DNA of 64,000 nt from Streptomyces finlayi. GTDB lineage: Bacteria; Actinomycetota; Actinomycetes; Streptomycetales; Streptomycetaceae. Both the position numbers and the translations under genes were made by a program. Positions 34,728 to 43,715 of this stretch are shown piece by piece. Position 1 is the first letter of the stretch. Each line of letters opens with the position of its first letter. Location of the stretch: the NCBI RefSeq assembly GCF_014216315.1, contig NZ_CP045702.1:1488001-1552000 (forward strand), read 5' to 3'. The notes below the pieces were generated by a model. The model ran no database searches and was not told the DNA's origin. It was given only the letters and a program-made list of their open reading frames with translations.

Positions 34728-36140
34728 TCAGCCGCTGACGACCGACACCTCGCCGATTCCCAGCGCGCGGACGGGCTCCGCGATCTGGGACGCGTCACCG
34801 ACGAGCACCGTGACCAGGCGGTCCACCGGGAAGGCGTTGACCACCGCGGCCGTCGCCTCGACCGTGCCGGTCTCGGCCAGGCGCGCGTAGAGCTGGGCCT
34901 GGTAGTCGTCCGGGAGGTGCTGCTCGACCTGGTCGGCGAGGGTGCCCGCCACGGAGGCCGCCGTCTCGAACTTCAGCGGGGCGACGCCCACGAGGTTCTG
35001 CACGGCCGTCTCGCGCTCGGCGTCGGTGAGCCCCTCGGCCGCGAGGGTCCGCAGGACCTTCCAGAGGTCGTCCAGCGCCGGCCCCGTGGACTCCGTGTCC
35101 ACCGAGCCGCTGATGGCGAGCATCGCCGCTCCCGTACGCCCCGAGGGGGAGCCCGGGCCCGTGGAGCGCAGGACCTGCGCGAAGGCGCGTACGCCGTAGG
35201 TGTAGCCCTTCTCCTCGCGCAGCACCCGGTCGAGACGCGAGGTGAGGGTGCCGCCCAGGCAGTACGTGCCGAGGACCTGGGCCGGCCAGACGCTGTCGTG
35301 CCGGTCGGCGCCGATACGGCCGATCAGCAGCTGCGTCTGCACCGCGCCGGGACGGTCCACGACCACGACACGGCCGCGGTCGTCAGCGGTGATGGGCGGG
35401 ACCGGACGGGGCTCGGCGGTGTTGCCCGACCAGTCGCCCACGGTCTCCGCGAGGAGCGCGTCCACATCGACCCCGGTGAGATCACCGACGATGACGAGCG
35501 TCGCGGTGGACGGACGGACGTGCGCGTCGTAGAAAGCGCGCACGGCCGCGGCGTCGATCCGCGCCACCGTCTCCTCGGTGCCCTGCCGCGGACGCGACAT
35601 ACGCGCCGTGGCGGGGAAGAGCTCCTTGGAGAGCTGCTTGGCCGCCTTGCGGGCGGGGTTGGCCTGCTCGTGCGGGATCTCGTCGAGGCGGTTGCCCACC
35701 AGGCGCTCGATCTCGCTCTCGGAGAAGGCAGGAGCCCGCAGCGCTTCGGCGATCAGACCCAGCGCCTTGGTCAGCCGGGAGACCGGGACCTCCAGGGAGA
35801 CCCGGACACCGGGGTGGTCGGCGTGCGCGTCGAGCGTCGCGCCACAGCGCTCCAGCTCGGCGGCGAACTCCTCCGCGGAGCGCTTGTCCGTGCCCTCGGA
35901 CAGGGCGCGCGACATGATCGTCGCCACCCCGTCGAGGCCCTCGGGCTCCGCGTCCAGCGGCGCGTCGAGGAAGATCTCCACCGCGACCACCTGCTGACCG
36001 GGACGGTGACAGCGCAGCACCGTGAGGCCGTTGGGCAGGGCGCCGCGCTCGGGCGCGGGGAAGGCCCAGGGCCTGGCCACGCCCGCCGTCGGCTGCGGGT
36101 GGTACTTCATCGCTACTCCAGTCACAGCGGCGTCGCTCAC
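34728..36140 (-). CDS. M16 family peptidase subunit lacking the zinc motif
   Basis: A 470-residue paralogue of the next gene. The M16 fold is clear (GALPNGLTVLRCHRPGQQVVAVEIFLDAP and the dimer-contact region LGGTLTSRLDRVLREEKGYTYGV with its R/Y pair), but the HxxEH motif is absent, so it is probably the non-catalytic partner of a heterodimer like mitochondrial MPP-alpha. The GTG at 36140 overlaps the previous stop (GTGA). An internal ATG at 36110 with GGAG before it is an equally possible start. Confidence 0.85.
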   Translation of the reverse strand: MSDAAVTGVAMKYHPQPTAGVARPWAFPAPERGALPNGLTVLRCHRPGQQVVAVEIFLDAPLDAEPEGLDGVATIMSRALSEGTDKRSAEEFAAELERCGATLDAHADHPGVRVSLEVPVSRLTKALGLIAEALRAPAFSESEIERLVGNRLDEIPHEQANPARKAAKQLSKELFPATARMSRPRQGTEETVARIDAAAVRAFYDAHVRPSTATLVIVGDLTGVDVDALLAETVGDWSGNTAEPRPVPPITADDRGRVVVVDRPGAVQTQLLIGRIGADRHDSVWPAQVLGTYCLGGTLTSRLDRVLREEKGYTYGVRAFAQVLRSTGPGSPSGRTGAAMLAISGSVDTESTGPALDDLWKVLRTLAAEGLTDAERETAVQNLVGVAPLKFETAASVAGTLADQVEQHLPDDYQAQLYARLAETGTVEATAAVVNAFPVDRLVTVLVGDASQIAEPVRALGIGEVSVVSG

Positions 36141-37498
36141 TGCTCGGCCCCTTCGTGCGTGGCGGTGCCGGCTTCGGCATCCGCGTCGGCCGGCGCTTCG
36201 ACCGGTTCGTAGACCAGGACCGCGCGGTTGTCGGGTCGCAGGCACGCCTTGGCGGCGGCCTGGACCTCCTCCGCGGTGACGTCGAGCACCCGCTGCACGG
36301 CCGTCAGGGCCAGCTGCGGGTCCCCGAACAGGACGGCGTACCGGCACAGTTCGTCGGCGCGGCCCTCGACCGTGCCGAGCCGGTCCAGCCACTCGCGCTC
36401 CAACTGCGCCTGGGCCCGCTCCATTTCCTCGGGCGTGGGGCCCTCGGCGGCGAACTTGGCCAGTTCCTCGTCGACCGCGGCCTCGATTTCCGGCACCTCG
36501 ATACCGCCGGACGTCTTGACGTCCAGCCAGCCGAGCGAGGGCGCGCCGGACAGCCTCAGCAGCCCGAATCCGGCCGCCACCGCCGTACGATCGCGGCGGA
36601 CCAGCCGGTTGTGCAGCCGGGAGGACTCGCCGCCGCCGAGCACGGTCAGTGCCAGATCCGCGGCGTCGCACTCCCGGGTGCCGTCGTGCGGCAGGCGGTA
36701 GGCGGCCATCAGCGCGCGCGCCGGGACCTCCGCGTGGACCACTTCGCGCAGCTGCTCACCGATGATGTCCGGCAGCGTGCCGTCGCGCGGCGGCTGCTTG
36801 CCGTCGTGGGACGGGATCGAACCGAAGTACTTCTCGACCCAGGCGAGCGTCTCCTGCGGGTCGATGTCACCGACCACCGAGAGCACCGCGTTGTTGGGCG
36901 CGTAGTACGTGCGGAAGAACGTACGCGCGTCCTCCAGCGTCGCCGCGTCCAGGTCGGCCATCGAGCCGATCGGGGTGTGGTGGTACGGGTGGCCCTCCGG
37001 GTAGGCGAGGGCCGTCAGCTTCTCGAAGGCCGTGCCGTACGGAACGTTGTCGTACCGCTGGCGACGCTCGTTCTTCACGACGTCGCGCTGGTTCTCCATG
37101 GACTCCTCGTCGAGCGCGGCGAGGAGGGAGCCCATGCGGTCGGCCTCCAGCCAGAGCGCGAGCTCCAGCTGGTGCGTGGGCATGACCTCGAAGTAGTTGG
37201 TCCTCTCGAAACTGGTCGTGCCGTTCAGCGAACCACCGGCTCCCTGTACGAGCTCGAAGTGCCCGTTCCCCTTGACCTGGCCCGAGCCCTGGAACATCAG
37301 GTGCTCGAAGAGGTGAGCCAGACCGGTACGCCCCTTGACCTCGTGGCGCGAACCGACGTCGTACCAGAGGCAGACCGCGGCGACCGGGGTCAGATGGTCC
37401 TCCGAGAGCACCACACGCAGGCCGTTGGCCAGGCGGTGCTCGGTCGCTGTTCTGCCGCCGGAGCCGGCCTGAGCTGTGGCCGTGTGACCCATGGGCAT
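36137..37498 (-). CDS. M16 zinc peptidase (processing-peptidase-like)
   Basis: A 453-residue catalytic M16 subunit. It has the inverted zinc motif HLFEH with a downstream Glu ligand (ENQRDVVKNERRQRYDN), an N-terminal region with VCLWYDVGSRHEVKGRTGLAH, and the C-terminal half with LGGGESSRLHNRLVRRDR. Together with the zinc-less partner it forms a two-gene operon seen in many actinobacteria (pepR/M16 pair). It likely degrades leader peptides or small proteins in the cytoplasm. GAAGGG precedes the ATG at 37498. It is divergent from parC with 249 bp between. Confidence 0.9.
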   Translation of the reverse strand: MPMGHTATAQAGSGGRTATEHRLANGLRVVLSEDHLTPVAAVCLWYDVGSRHEVKGRTGLAHLFEHLMFQGSGQVKGNGHFELVQGAGGSLNGTTSFERTNYFEVMPTHQLELALWLEADRMGSLLAALDEESMENQRDVVKNERRQRYDNVPYGTAFEKLTALAYPEGHPYHHTPIGSMADLDAATLEDARTFFRTYYAPNNAVLSVVGDIDPQETLAWVEKYFGSIPSHDGKQPPRDGTLPDIIGEQLREVVHAEVPARALMAAYRLPHDGTRECDAADLALTVLGGGESSRLHNRLVRRDRTAVAAGFGLLRLSGAPSLGWLDVKTSGGIEVPEIEAAVDEELAKFAAEGPTPEEMERAQAQLEREWLDRLGTVEGRADELCRYAVLFGDPQLALTAVQRVLDVTAEEVQAAAKACLRPDNRAVLVYEPVEAPADADAEAGTATHEGAEQ

Positions 37499-37747
37499 GT
37501 ACGTCCCTTCGATCGCGATACAGGTTTTCCTGCCAGACCTGCCACTCTAGGCAAGCGCACGGGCACCTGGCGAAGTTCCCGATCCGTGGATGTTGTCGTA
37601 GATGCTGCCGTAAACGGTGGCCCCGGCGGGGCCCGCAGGACCGCTTCGGACGGGTCGAGGTCGGCGTTGTCAGTGCGGCGGTCCACAATGGTCCGCGTCA
37701 GAACCTGAGGTTGCCCGAACAGAATCCGTGAAGGAGTCGCAGCAGCG

Positions 37748-40198
37748 ATGGCCCGCCGCAGCACGAAGACCCCGCCGCCGGACGACTTCGAGGAGAGAAT
37801 CCTCGATATCGACGTCGTCGACGAAATGCAGGGCTCCTTCCTCGAGTACGCCTACTCGGTGATCTACTCAAGGGCCCTGCCCGACGCCCGCGACGGCATG
37901 AAGCCGGTGCACCGCCGCATCGTGTCCCAGATGAACGAGATGGGGCTCCGCCCCGACCGCGGCTATGTGAAGTGCGCCCGCGTCGTCGGCGAAGTGATGG
38001 GCAAGCTGCACCCCCACGGCGACGCGTCGATCTACGACGCACTGGTACGCATGGCACAGCCGTTCTCGATGCGCCTCCCGCTCGTCGACGGCCACGGCAA
38101 CTTCGGCTCGCTCGGAAACGACGACCCGCCGGCCGCCATGCGGTACACCGAATGCCGGATGGCCGACGCCACCTCGCTGATGACGGAGTCGATCGACGAG
38201 GACACCGTCGACTACCAGTCGAACTACGACGGCCAGGAGCGGGAGCCGGTCGTCCTCCCCGCTGCGTACCCGAACCTCCTGGTCAACGGCACGACGGGGA
38301 TCGCTGTCGGCATGGCGACCAACATGCCGCCGCACAACCTGGGCGAGGTCATCGCCGCCGCCCGCCACCTCATCAGGCACCCGGGCGCGGACCTGGAGAC
38401 CCTGATGCGGTTCGTCCCGGGTCCGGACCTGCCGACCGGGGGCCGGATCGTCGGCCTCGGCGGGATCAAGGACGCGTACGCGGCAGGCCGTGGCACGTTC
38501 AAGATCCGCGCCACGGTCGCAGTGGAGGACGTCACGCCCCGCCGCAAGGGCCTCGTCGTCACCGAACTGCCCTTCACCGTCGGCCCGGAGAAGGTGATCG
38601 CCAAGATCAAGGATCTCGTCTCGGCGAAGAAGCTCCAGGGCATCGCGGACGTCAAGGACCTCACCGACCGGTCGCACGGCCTGCGACTGGTCATCGAGGT
38701 GAAGAACGGCTTCGTACCGGAAGCGGTACTGGAGCAGCTCTACAAGCTCACGCCGATGGAGGAGTCCTTCGGCATCAACAACGTGGCGCTGGTCGACGGC
38801 CAGCCGCTCACCCTGGGGCTCAAGGAGCTCCTGGAGGTCTACCTCGACCACCGCTTCGAGGTGGTGCGCAGGCGCAGCGAGTTCCGCCGCACCAAGCGCC
38901 GCGACCGGCTGCACCTGGTCGAGGGCCTGCTCGTCGCCCTGGTCGACATCGACGAGGTCATCCGCCTCATCCGGGACAGCGACAACTCGGCGCAGGCGAA
39001 GCAGCGGCTCATCGAGCACTTCTCGCTGAGTGAGATCCAGACGCAGTACATCCTGGACACTCCGCTGCGCAGGCTCACCCGGTTCGACCGGATCGAGCTG
39101 GAGAGCGAGCGGGACCGACTCGACACCGAGATCGGCCAGCTGACCGCCATCCTCGATTCGGACGCGGAGCTGCGCAAGCTGGTCTCCACTGAACTGGCCG
39201 CGGTCGCCAAGAAGTTCGGCACCGACCGCCGTACGGTGCTGCTGGAGTCGGCGGGATCACAGGTCGCTTCCGTGCCGCTGGAGGTGGCGGACGACCCGTG
39301 CCGGGTGCTGCTCTCCTCCACCGGGCTGCTCGCCCGTACGGCCAACGCGGACCCGATCGTCGTCGGGGAGGACGCCAAGCGCGCCAAGCACGACGTCATC
39401 GTGTCGTCCGTGCCCGCGACGGCCCGGGGCGACATCGGCGCGGTCACCTCGGCCGGCCGGCTGCTGCGGCTCGCGGTGATCGATCTGCCGCGGCTTCCTG
39501 ACACGCACGCCGCCCCCAATCTGTCGGGAGGGGCTCAGGTCGCGGAATTCCTCTCGCTGGAGACGGGTGAGGAGCTGATCTGCCTCACGACGCTGGACGA
39601 GGCCTCGCCGGGTCTGGCGATCGGCACCCTCCAGGGCGTGGTGAAGCGCGTGGTGCCCGACTACCCGGCCAACAAGGACGAGCTGGAGGTCATCTCGCTC
39701 AGGGACGGTGACCGGATCGTCGGCGCGACCGAGTTGCGTACGGGTGAGGAGGACCTGGTCTTCATCACGTCCGACGCCCAGCTGCTGCGCTACCCGGCCG
39801 CTCAGGTACGGCCCCAGGGCCGCCCGGCGGGCGGAATGGCGGGCGTCAAGCTCGCGGCCGGTACCGAGGTGCTCTCGTTCACCGCGGTGGATCCGGCGGT
39901 GGACGCGGTGGTGTTCACCGTGGCGGGGTCGCACGGCACGCTGGACGATTCCGAGCTCACGTCGAAGCTCACCCCGTTCGACCAGTATCCGCGCAAGGGC
40001 AGGGCCACCGGTGGTGTGCGCTGCCAGCGCTTCCTCAAGGGCGAGGACGTCCTCGTCTTCGCCTGGGCGGGCGCGGTCCCGGCCCGGGCGGCGCAGAAGA
40101 ACGGGGCGCCGGCGCAGCTGCCGGATCCCGACCCGCGCCGTGACGGTTCGGGCACACCGCTGACGAGCCCGGTCGCGGTGATCGCCGGACCGATGTAG
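37748..40198 (+). CDS. parC: DNA topoisomerase IV subunit A
   Basis: An 816-residue type IIA topoisomerase A subunit. The breakage-reunion domain has catalytic Tyr133 (AAMRYTE) and the quinolone region HPHGDASIYDALV, where the position equal to E. coli GyrA Ser83 is Ala (A93), as in M. tuberculosis GyrA. The C-terminal beta-pinwheel region carries repeated units (LLRYPAAQVRPQGRPAGG), but lacks a canonical GyrA box, supporting ParC over GyrA. ATG at 37748 follows AAGGAG. Its partner ParE lies 6 kb away on the other strand, unlike the usual neighbouring pair. Confidence 0.94.
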   Translation: MARRSTKTPPPDDFEERILDIDVVDEMQGSFLEYAYSVIYSRALPDARDGMKPVHRRIVSQMNEMGLRPDRGYVKCARVVGEVMGKLHPHGDASIYDALVRMAQPFSMRLPLVDGHGNFGSLGNDDPPAAMRYTECRMADATSLMTESIDEDTVDYQSNYDGQEREPVVLPAAYPNLLVNGTTGIAVGMATNMPPHNLGEVIAAARHLIRHPGADLETLMRFVPGPDLPTGGRIVGLGGIKDAYAAGRGTFKIRATVAVEDVTPRRKGLVVTELPFTVGPEKVIAKIKDLVSAKKLQGIADVKDLTDRSHGLRLVIEVKNGFVPEAVLEQLYKLTPMEESFGINNVALVDGQPLTLGLKELLEVYLDHRFEVVRRRSEFRRTKRRDRLHLVEGLLVALVDIDEVIRLIRDSDNSAQAKQRLIEHFSLSEIQTQYILDTPLRRLTRFDRIELESERDRLDTEIGQLTAILDSDAELRKLVSTELAAVAKKFGTDRRTVLLESAGSQVASVPLEVADDPCRVLLSSTGLLARTANADPIVVGEDAKRAKHDVIVSSVPATARGDIGAVTSAGRLLRLAVIDLPRLPDTHAAPNLSGGAQVAEFLSLETGEELICLTTLDEASPGLAIGTLQGVVKRVVPDYPANKDELEVISLRDGDRIVGATELRTGEEDLVFITSDAQLLRYPAAQVRPQGRPAGGMAGVKLAAGTEVLSFTAVDPAVDAVVFTVAGSHGTLDDSELTSKLTPFDQYPRKGRATGGVRCQRFLKGEDVLVFAWAGAVPARAAQKNGAPAQLPDPDPRRDGSGTPLTSPVAVIAGPM

Positions 40199-40227
40199 CA
40201 GGAAGCCGGACGACGGCGCCGCGACTA

Positions 40228-40387
40228 GGTCCTGTCTGGAGTTCCAGCGCGGGAGAAGGAGCGGCGTCCGGTGCCGTCGAATCCAAGGCGGAGGAGGGAG
40301 CGATGGCGGAGCCCTCGCGACTGACGACAACGCCGGAGGCGGCGGTGCCGGACGCCGCGACGCCGCGGGGGAACTCCAGACAGGACC
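40228..40387. mobile_element. MITE-like element with perfect terminal inverted repeats and TA flanks
   Basis: GGTCCTGTCTGGAGTTCC (40228-40245) and its exact complement (40370-40387) bound a 160-bp non-coding element, with CTA/TAG flanks that extend the match and fit a TA (CTAG-type) target. Inside, GCGGCGTCCGG recurs inverted. No transposase is encoded. The ends resemble IS5-family ends (group not certain). It sits 3' to parC, and its right end supplies the stop codon of the CobW gene. Confidence 0.75.
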
Positions 40388-41517
40388 TAGGAGCGAGCGT
40401 CGTCGCCCGGCTGCTGCACGTCCGGGGCCAGCGCGTCCGGCTGCTGCACGTCCGGGTTCTGCACGTCCGGGTTCTGCACGTAGCGCAGAACACCCCACAT
40501 ACTCATGGCATCCGGTTCGGCGCTCTCACGGCAGTCCGCGAGTTCCCTGTACAACGCCTCCGCGTCGATGCCCGAACCGATCAGCACGAGCCGGGTGAGC
40601 CGCGGTTCGTCCCGCCCCCACGGCCGCGGTACGAACCGCAGGAACCGGCCCACCGCGTGCAGGGCGTACCGGTTGTCCCTGTCCCCCGCACCGAAGTCGG
40701 CGAATCCCTTGATCCGGTAGAGCCCTTCGGGCCGGGTGTCGAGAAAGCTCATGAAGCGACGGGGATTCAGCGGCACGTCGGCGGTGAAGGACACGCTCTC
40801 GTACGCCGTGTGGAGATGCTCCGCGTGCTCCTCACCGGCCTGGGCCTCCCGCTCCTCCAGGAACAGGTCCTCGAAGCTGAGCTGACGAGCCCCCTCGTCC
40901 TCGTCGGGCCGCAGAACGGGGTCGAAGAGCAGTCCGGGATCGATCCGCCCGTACGCGGCGGAGACGACGGCCGCCCTGCTGCCCACGGCCGCGACGGTCT
41001 CGCGCAGCCGCTCGTGTTCCGCTTCGCCGACCCGGTCGGTCTTGTTCAGCACCACGAGGTCGGCGACCGCGAGATGGCGGTCGACCTCCGGATGGCGGAC
41101 CCGGGTGCTCTCGAATTCGGCCGCGTCGACGACCTCGACCAGTCCCCCGTACCGGATGCGCCGATTGTCGCTGGCCAGCAGCATCCGGACCAGTTCCTGG
41201 GGTTCCGCCAGACCGCTCGCCTCGATGACGATCACATCGAGACGGGCGGCGGGCCTGGTCAGAGTGTCCAGGTAGGTATCGAGTTCGCTCGCGTCGACGG
41301 CGCAGCAGAGACAGCCGTTGCCCAGCGAGACCGTCGAGCCGACCTGCCCGGCGACGGTCATGGCGTCGATCTCGATGGACCCGAAGTCGTTGACGATCAC
41401 ACCGATCCGGTTGCCCGCGCGGTGCTGGAGCAGGTGGTTGAGCAGGGTCGTCTTTCCCGAGCCCAGGAAGCCCGCCAGGACGATGACCGGGATCTGCGGA
41501 GTGCGGGGCGGGTTCAA
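40387..41517 (-). CDS. CobW/COG0523 family GTPase (metallochaperone)
   Basis: A 376-residue GTPase. It has Walker A GFLGSGKTTLLN (16-27), the metal-binding motif GNGCLCC (CxCC), the guanine motif NKTD, and the CobW C-terminal domain with RPEGLYRIKGF. Such proteins deliver Zn or other metal ions under limitation. The start is TTG at 41517 with AGGAAGG upstream, since the frame is closed above it. The C-terminus ends in five degenerate 15-bp repeats (DVQNP/DVQQP) and the terminal codon lies in the inverted repeat of a MITE, so the natural tail may have been shorter. Confidence 0.9.
   Translation of the reverse strand: MNPPRTPQIPVIVLAGFLGSGKTTLLNHLLQHRAGNRIGVIVNDFGSIEIDAMTVAGQVGSTVSLGNGCLCCAVDASELDTYLDTLTRPAARLDVIVIEASGLAEPQELVRMLLASDNRRIRYGGLVEVVDAAEFESTRVRHPEVDRHLAVADLVVLNKTDRVGEAEHERLRETVAAVGSRAAVVSAAYGRIDPGLLFDPVLRPDEDEGARQLSFEDLFLEEREAQAGEEHAEHLHTAYESVSFTADVPLNPRRFMSFLDTRPEGLYRIKGFADFGAGDRDNRYALHAVGRFLRFVPRPWGRDEPRLTRLVLIGSGIDAEALYRELADCRESAEPDAMSMWGVLRYVQNPDVQNPDVQQPDALAPDVQQPGDDARS
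40411..40485. repeat. Five 15-bp repeats encoding the CobW tail
   Basis: Degenerate 15-bp units of the type CTGCTGCACGTCCGG and GTTCTGCACGTCCGG repeat five times from 40411 to 40485. They encode D-V-Q-(N/Q)-P pentapeptides in the last 40 residues of the CobW protein. Confidence 0.85.
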
Positions 41518-41540
41518 CGGAGGCCTTCCTCATGGAACGG

Positions 41541-41780
41541 TCAGGGTGCCGGGACCGGCGGGGGCACGGGCGTACCGATGGAGCGGGCCGCCCGGCGGAT
41601 GATCTTGGAGCTCTCCGCCTGCTCCAGGATATTGGCGCTCCAGCCGATCACACGCGCCGCACAGGCGGTGGGCGTGAACATCTCGCGCGGCAGTCCGCAG
41701 AGCTCCAAGGAGCGCAGCATCCGCGAGCTCGGGTCCTCGGTGCGGTGCCCCGCACGGCGGGCTGGGTCGCCTCCGCCCTG
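41541..41780 (-). pseudogene. C-terminal fragment of a citrate-synthase-like gene
   Basis: About 70 residues still match the end of citrate/2-methylcitrate synthases: GHRTEDPSSRMLRSLELCG, then MFTPTACAARVIGWSANILEQA and the tail KIIRRAARSIGTP. Upstream of 41780 this frame turns into non-family low-complexity sequence. The N-terminal 300 residues and both catalytic His are gone. S. coelicolor carries complete citrate-synthase-like genes in this neighbourhood as I recall, so it is a remnant after deletion. Confidence 0.8.
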
Positions 41781-41943
41781 GACGAGTACGGGGAACGCCC
41801 CTGGCATACGGCCCAGCGGGCAGTACGAGGGGCCCCGCCCCCCACTGCCACTGCCACTGCCTCCCCGCGCCCCCAGCCTGCTGACAGCTGAGCAACAGCC
41901 GGAGGATTTCGGAAAGGACCCGTGCGCCATTTACCTTCGTACG

Positions 41944-43029
41944 GTGACCGCCCCGCCGACCTCCGCCCGGGGACCCCGTCGGCTCGGCTGGCCGAAACGG
42001 GTCTTCTCCCAGGTCCTGCTGATCCAGCTGACCATCATCACCGGAGTCACGGTGCTGGTCACGGCCTCTTCCCGGCCCCTCTGAGCGCCCAGCTCGACGA
42101 CCAGGCGATGCGGCGCGCCCTCGCCATCGCCCAGAGCACAGCGGCCCAGTCCCAGGTCACGGCGTCTCTGCTGACCACGGATCCGGCCGCGGCCGGACCG
42201 GTGCAGACCGCGGCCGAGCGGATCAGGAAGGCCACCGGTGCGAAGTACGTCGTGGTGATGGACCGGCGCGGAGTGCGCTGGTCGCACACCGACAGCCGGC
42301 AGATCGGCCACGTCGTCGCCACCGACCCCAGCGAGGCGCTCGCCGGCCGGGACGTCATGGAGATCGACAGCGGCACGCTGGGACGCTCGGCGCGCGGCAA
42401 GGTACCGCTCCACGACGCGTCCGACCGGATCGTGGGGGCGGTCTCCGTCGGCATCGCGTACGACAGCGTCCGCGCCCGGCTGCCGGCGGCGATCCCCGGA
42501 CTGCTCGCCTACGCGGGCGGGGCGCTGGCCGTCGGTGTCCTCGCCGCGTATCTGATCTCCCGCCGGCTCCAGCGGCAGACCCACGACCTGGCGTTCTCCG
42601 ATATCTCGGCGCTGCTCACCGAGCGCGAGGAGATGCTCCACAGCATTCGCGAAGGGGTCGTCGCCCTCGACGGGGCCGGCCGCATCCGGTTGCTGAACGA
42701 CGAGGCGCAGCGCCTGCTCGGCCTCGGCCCCGAGGCCGCGGGCCGCCCGCTCGACGAAGCGCTGGGCAAGGACCGGACCGCGGACGTGCTGGCCGGCCGG
42801 GTGGTCGGTGACGACCTGCTGACCGTCCGGGGCACACGGCAAACGCGGTCTCGGTCTCGCGCTGGTACGACGGCTCGCGGAACGCCAGGGCGGAAGCGCG
42901 GCCGTCACCACGGCAGCGGCAGGCGGGGCGGTGTTCACGGTCGTCCTCCCGGAAGCGCTGCGCCACCCCGGAGCCCCGGACGCCAAGCGCCCGGACAGCC
43001 CGCTCGCGACGACGGGAGAAGCTCCGTGA
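41944..43029 (+). pseudogene. CitA/DcuS-type sensor histidine kinase, frameshifted and missing its core
   Basis: The start (GTG at 41944) gives TM1 (VFSQVLLIQLTIITGVTVLVT); a single missing base near 42062 shifts the frame. Then the periplasmic PAS/CACHE domain of citrate sensors appears (VVVMDRRGVRWSHTDSRQIG, VSVGIAYDSVR), TM2 (LLAYAGGALAVGVLAAYLI), and a cytoplasmic PAS (MLHSIREGVVALDGAGRIRLLND). At about 42832 it jumps directly to the last HATPase box (GKRGLGLALVRRLAERQGG), in another frame. The DHp helix with phosphoacceptor His and most of the ATPase are lost, roughly 450 bp. It cannot signal. Confidence 0.88.
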
Positions 43030-43702
43030 TCGAGGTGCTGATCGTCGACGACGACGTCCGCGTCGCCCGGATCAACGCGGCGTACGTCGCCAAGGTGCCC
43101 GGCTTCCGGGTGGCAGCCCAGGCGCACAGCGCCACCGAGGCGCTCGCCCGCATCGCGGAGGTCCCTGTCGACCTCGTCCTGCTCGACCACTACCTGCCCG
43201 ACCGCAACGGCCTCTCCGTGGTCCAGGAGCTCCGTGCGCTCGGCCACCACACCGACGTGATCATGGTGACCGCGGCCCGCGACGTCGCCACCGTCCGGGC
43301 CGCGATGCGCCACGGCGCGCTGCAGTACCTGGTGAAGCCCTTCACGTATGCGGGCCTGCGCACCAAACCGGAGGCGTACGCCGCCCTGCACCGCACCCTC
43401 GAAGGCGGCGGTGAGGCCGAGCAGACCGAGGTGGACCGGCTCTTCGGCGCCCTGTGGACCGTCGGCGAATCCGACCTCCCCAAGGGGCACTCACCGACCA
43501 CCGCGGAGTTCGTACGGCAAACTCTGCGGACCGCCGGGCAGCGCTCTCCGCCCAGGAGATCGCGGAGAGCGCTGGGATGAGCCGGCAGACCGCTCAGCGT
43601 TATCTGAAACTGCTGGAGCGGACCGGGCGGGTCCGGCTCACCCTGCGGTACGGCGAGACGGGCCGCCCGGAACACCGCTACACCTGGGCCGCAGGCAGCT
43701 GA
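43026..43702 (+). pseudogene. CitB/DcuR-type response regulator, frameshifted
   Basis: The receiver domain is complete (EVLIVDDDVRVARINAAY, phosphoacceptor in LVLLDHYLPDRNG, KPF). A single missing base near 43541 then separates it from its DNA-binding tail, which is read in another frame: ALSAQEIAESAGMSRQTAQRYLKLLERTGRV with the final HRYTWAAG. The start GTG overlaps the kinase stop. This is the natural partner of the deleted kinase. The frameshift could be error or real, but the partner cannot work in any case. Confidence 0.85.
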
Positions 43703-43715
43703 CAGCTCATCCCGG

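Noticed and set aside
39257..40498. Minus-strand 413-codon frame across the end of parC and the MITE
   Set aside because: Shadow of parC and the element; no motif and highly repetitive.
41541..41930. A separate 129-residue gene
   Set aside because: Only its C-terminal half matches a known family (citrate synthase end); the first 60 residues are low complexity and it has no ribosome-binding site.
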